Source of the DNA: Hepsetus odoe
Lineage: Eukaryota; Chordata; Actinopteri; Characiformes; Hepsetidae
Reading direction: 5' to 3'
NCBI GenBank assembly: GCA_017165825.1
Contig: CM029380.1
Coordinates: forward strand, 25,175,456-25,239,455
DNA: 64,000 bases
The translations under genes were made by a program, and so were the position numbers. Each line of letters begins with the position of its first letter. The stretch's first letter is position 1. The notes under the pieces were generated by a model, which saw only the letters and a list, made by a program, of their open reading frames with translations, was not told where the DNA came from and searched no databases. Of this stretch, positions 63,375 through 64,000 are shown piece after piece.

Positions 63375-64000
63375 AGAATGTAGTATGAGTTGGGGGTGAA
63401 CAGGTGAAGAAGTGAGTGAGTGTGAGTTGAACTGGTGAATTGGTGATTGGGTGTGAGTTGGGGTGAAGAGGTGAGTGAGTGTGAGTTGAACAGGTGAAGT
63501 GGTGAATGAATGTGAGTTGGGGGTGAACAGGTGAGTGAGTGTGAGTGTGAGTTGGACAGGTGACGAGGTGAGTGAGTGTGAGTGTGAGATGGACAGGTGA
63601 AGAGGTGAGTGGGTGTGAGTGTGAGTTGGACAGGTGAAGAGGTGAGTGGGTGTGAGTGTGAGTTGGACAGGTGAAGAGGTGAGTGAGTGTGAGCGTGAGT
63701 TGGACAGGTGAAGAGGTGAGTGGGTGTGAGTGTGAACTGAATAGGTAAAGTGGTGAGTGGGTGTGAGTGTGAGTTGGACAGGTGAAGAGGTGAGTGGGTG
63801 TGAGTGTGAGTTGGACAGGTGAAGAGGTGAGTGGGTGTCAAGGTGAGTTGGACAGGTGAAGTGGTGAGTGGGTGTGAGTGTGAACTGAATAGGTACAGTG
63901 GTGAGTGGGTGTGAGTGTGAGTTGGACAGGTGAAGAGGTGAGTGGGTGTCAAGGTGAGTTGGACAGGTGAAGAGGTGAGTGAGTGTGAGTGTGAGATGGA
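63375..64000. repeat. 37-base minisatellite, cut by the window edge
   Basis: The unit is GTGAGTTGGACAGGTGAAGA followed by GGTGAGTGGGTGTGAGT, repeated about 16 times up to the last base, so the array continues beyond the window. The 324-residue - strand frame (62978-63952) is a repeat translation. Confidence 0.95.

Noticed and set aside
62978..63952. A 324-residue - strand frame
   Set aside because: Most of it is the 37-base minisatellite, followed by the CA tract (Cys-Val). No recognisable domain.

Overview
The window is vertebrate nuclear DNA, almost certainly from a teleost fish. It has intron-split genes with GT-AG junctions, a CpG-rich promoter, very many CA/GA microsatellites and minisatellites, tRNA-headed SINEs, and LINE and Tc1-type remnants of kinds common in fish. 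There is nothing prokaryotic or viral, no CRISPR array, no rRNA gene and no functional tRNA gene. The species cannot be fixed from the sequence.

Three protein-coding genes can be read. (1) An intestinal-type alkaline phosphatase (alpi-like) on the + strand, 11 coding exons between 6769 and 15625. The exons join in frame to 536 residues and carry every catalytic and metal-binding residue of the family. (2) map1s (microtubule-associated protein 1S) on the - strand, 7 coding exons from 46222 down to 22078. They join to 1370 residues, most of them in one 3247-base exon. (3) b3gnt7 (a beta-1,3-N-acetylglucosaminyltransferase) on the - strand. Its coding sequence lies essentially in one exon, 57703-56476, and a predicted 5' exon ends at 60636. 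alpi and map1s converge and are separated by about 6.5 kb of repeats. map1s and b3gnt7 are in tandem on the - strand. The products act in different places (brush-border or cell-surface phosphatase, cytoskeleton, Golgi), so I see no operon-like logic.

Layout: 1-6050 is almost wholly tandem repeat: a GC-rich 33-base minisatellite, then CA tracts, then a 4-kb array of a ~21-base unit that contains a forkhead-type TGTAAACA core. 6050-15950 is the alkaline phosphatase gene, with minisatellites in introns 1, 3 and 8. 15950-22077 is intergenic and holds a LINE reverse-transcriptase remnant, SINEs and a deleted DNA transposon. 22078-46310 is map1s, whose two long introns hold a 40-base minisatellite, GA tracts and many LINE and SINE pieces. 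46310-56475 is intergenic: a 0.9-kb CA array, SINEs, an inverted-repeat partner of sequence in the 41-43.6 kb region, and a LINE tail. 56476-60830 is b3gnt7, with a decayed LINE in its intron. 60830-64000 is repeat-rich intergenic DNA that ends inside another minisatellite.

I did not find a new multi-gene system. The observations most worth a second look are in alpi exon 8: its 3' splice site follows a pure (GT)22 tract, its 5' splice site reads TT where GT is expected, and the exon is exactly 135 bases, so skipping it would keep frame. Others are the forkhead-motif satellite, an HNF4/TCF-like composite site beside the alpi TATA box, a b3gnt7 start codon that may be split by an intron, and a chimeric SINE.
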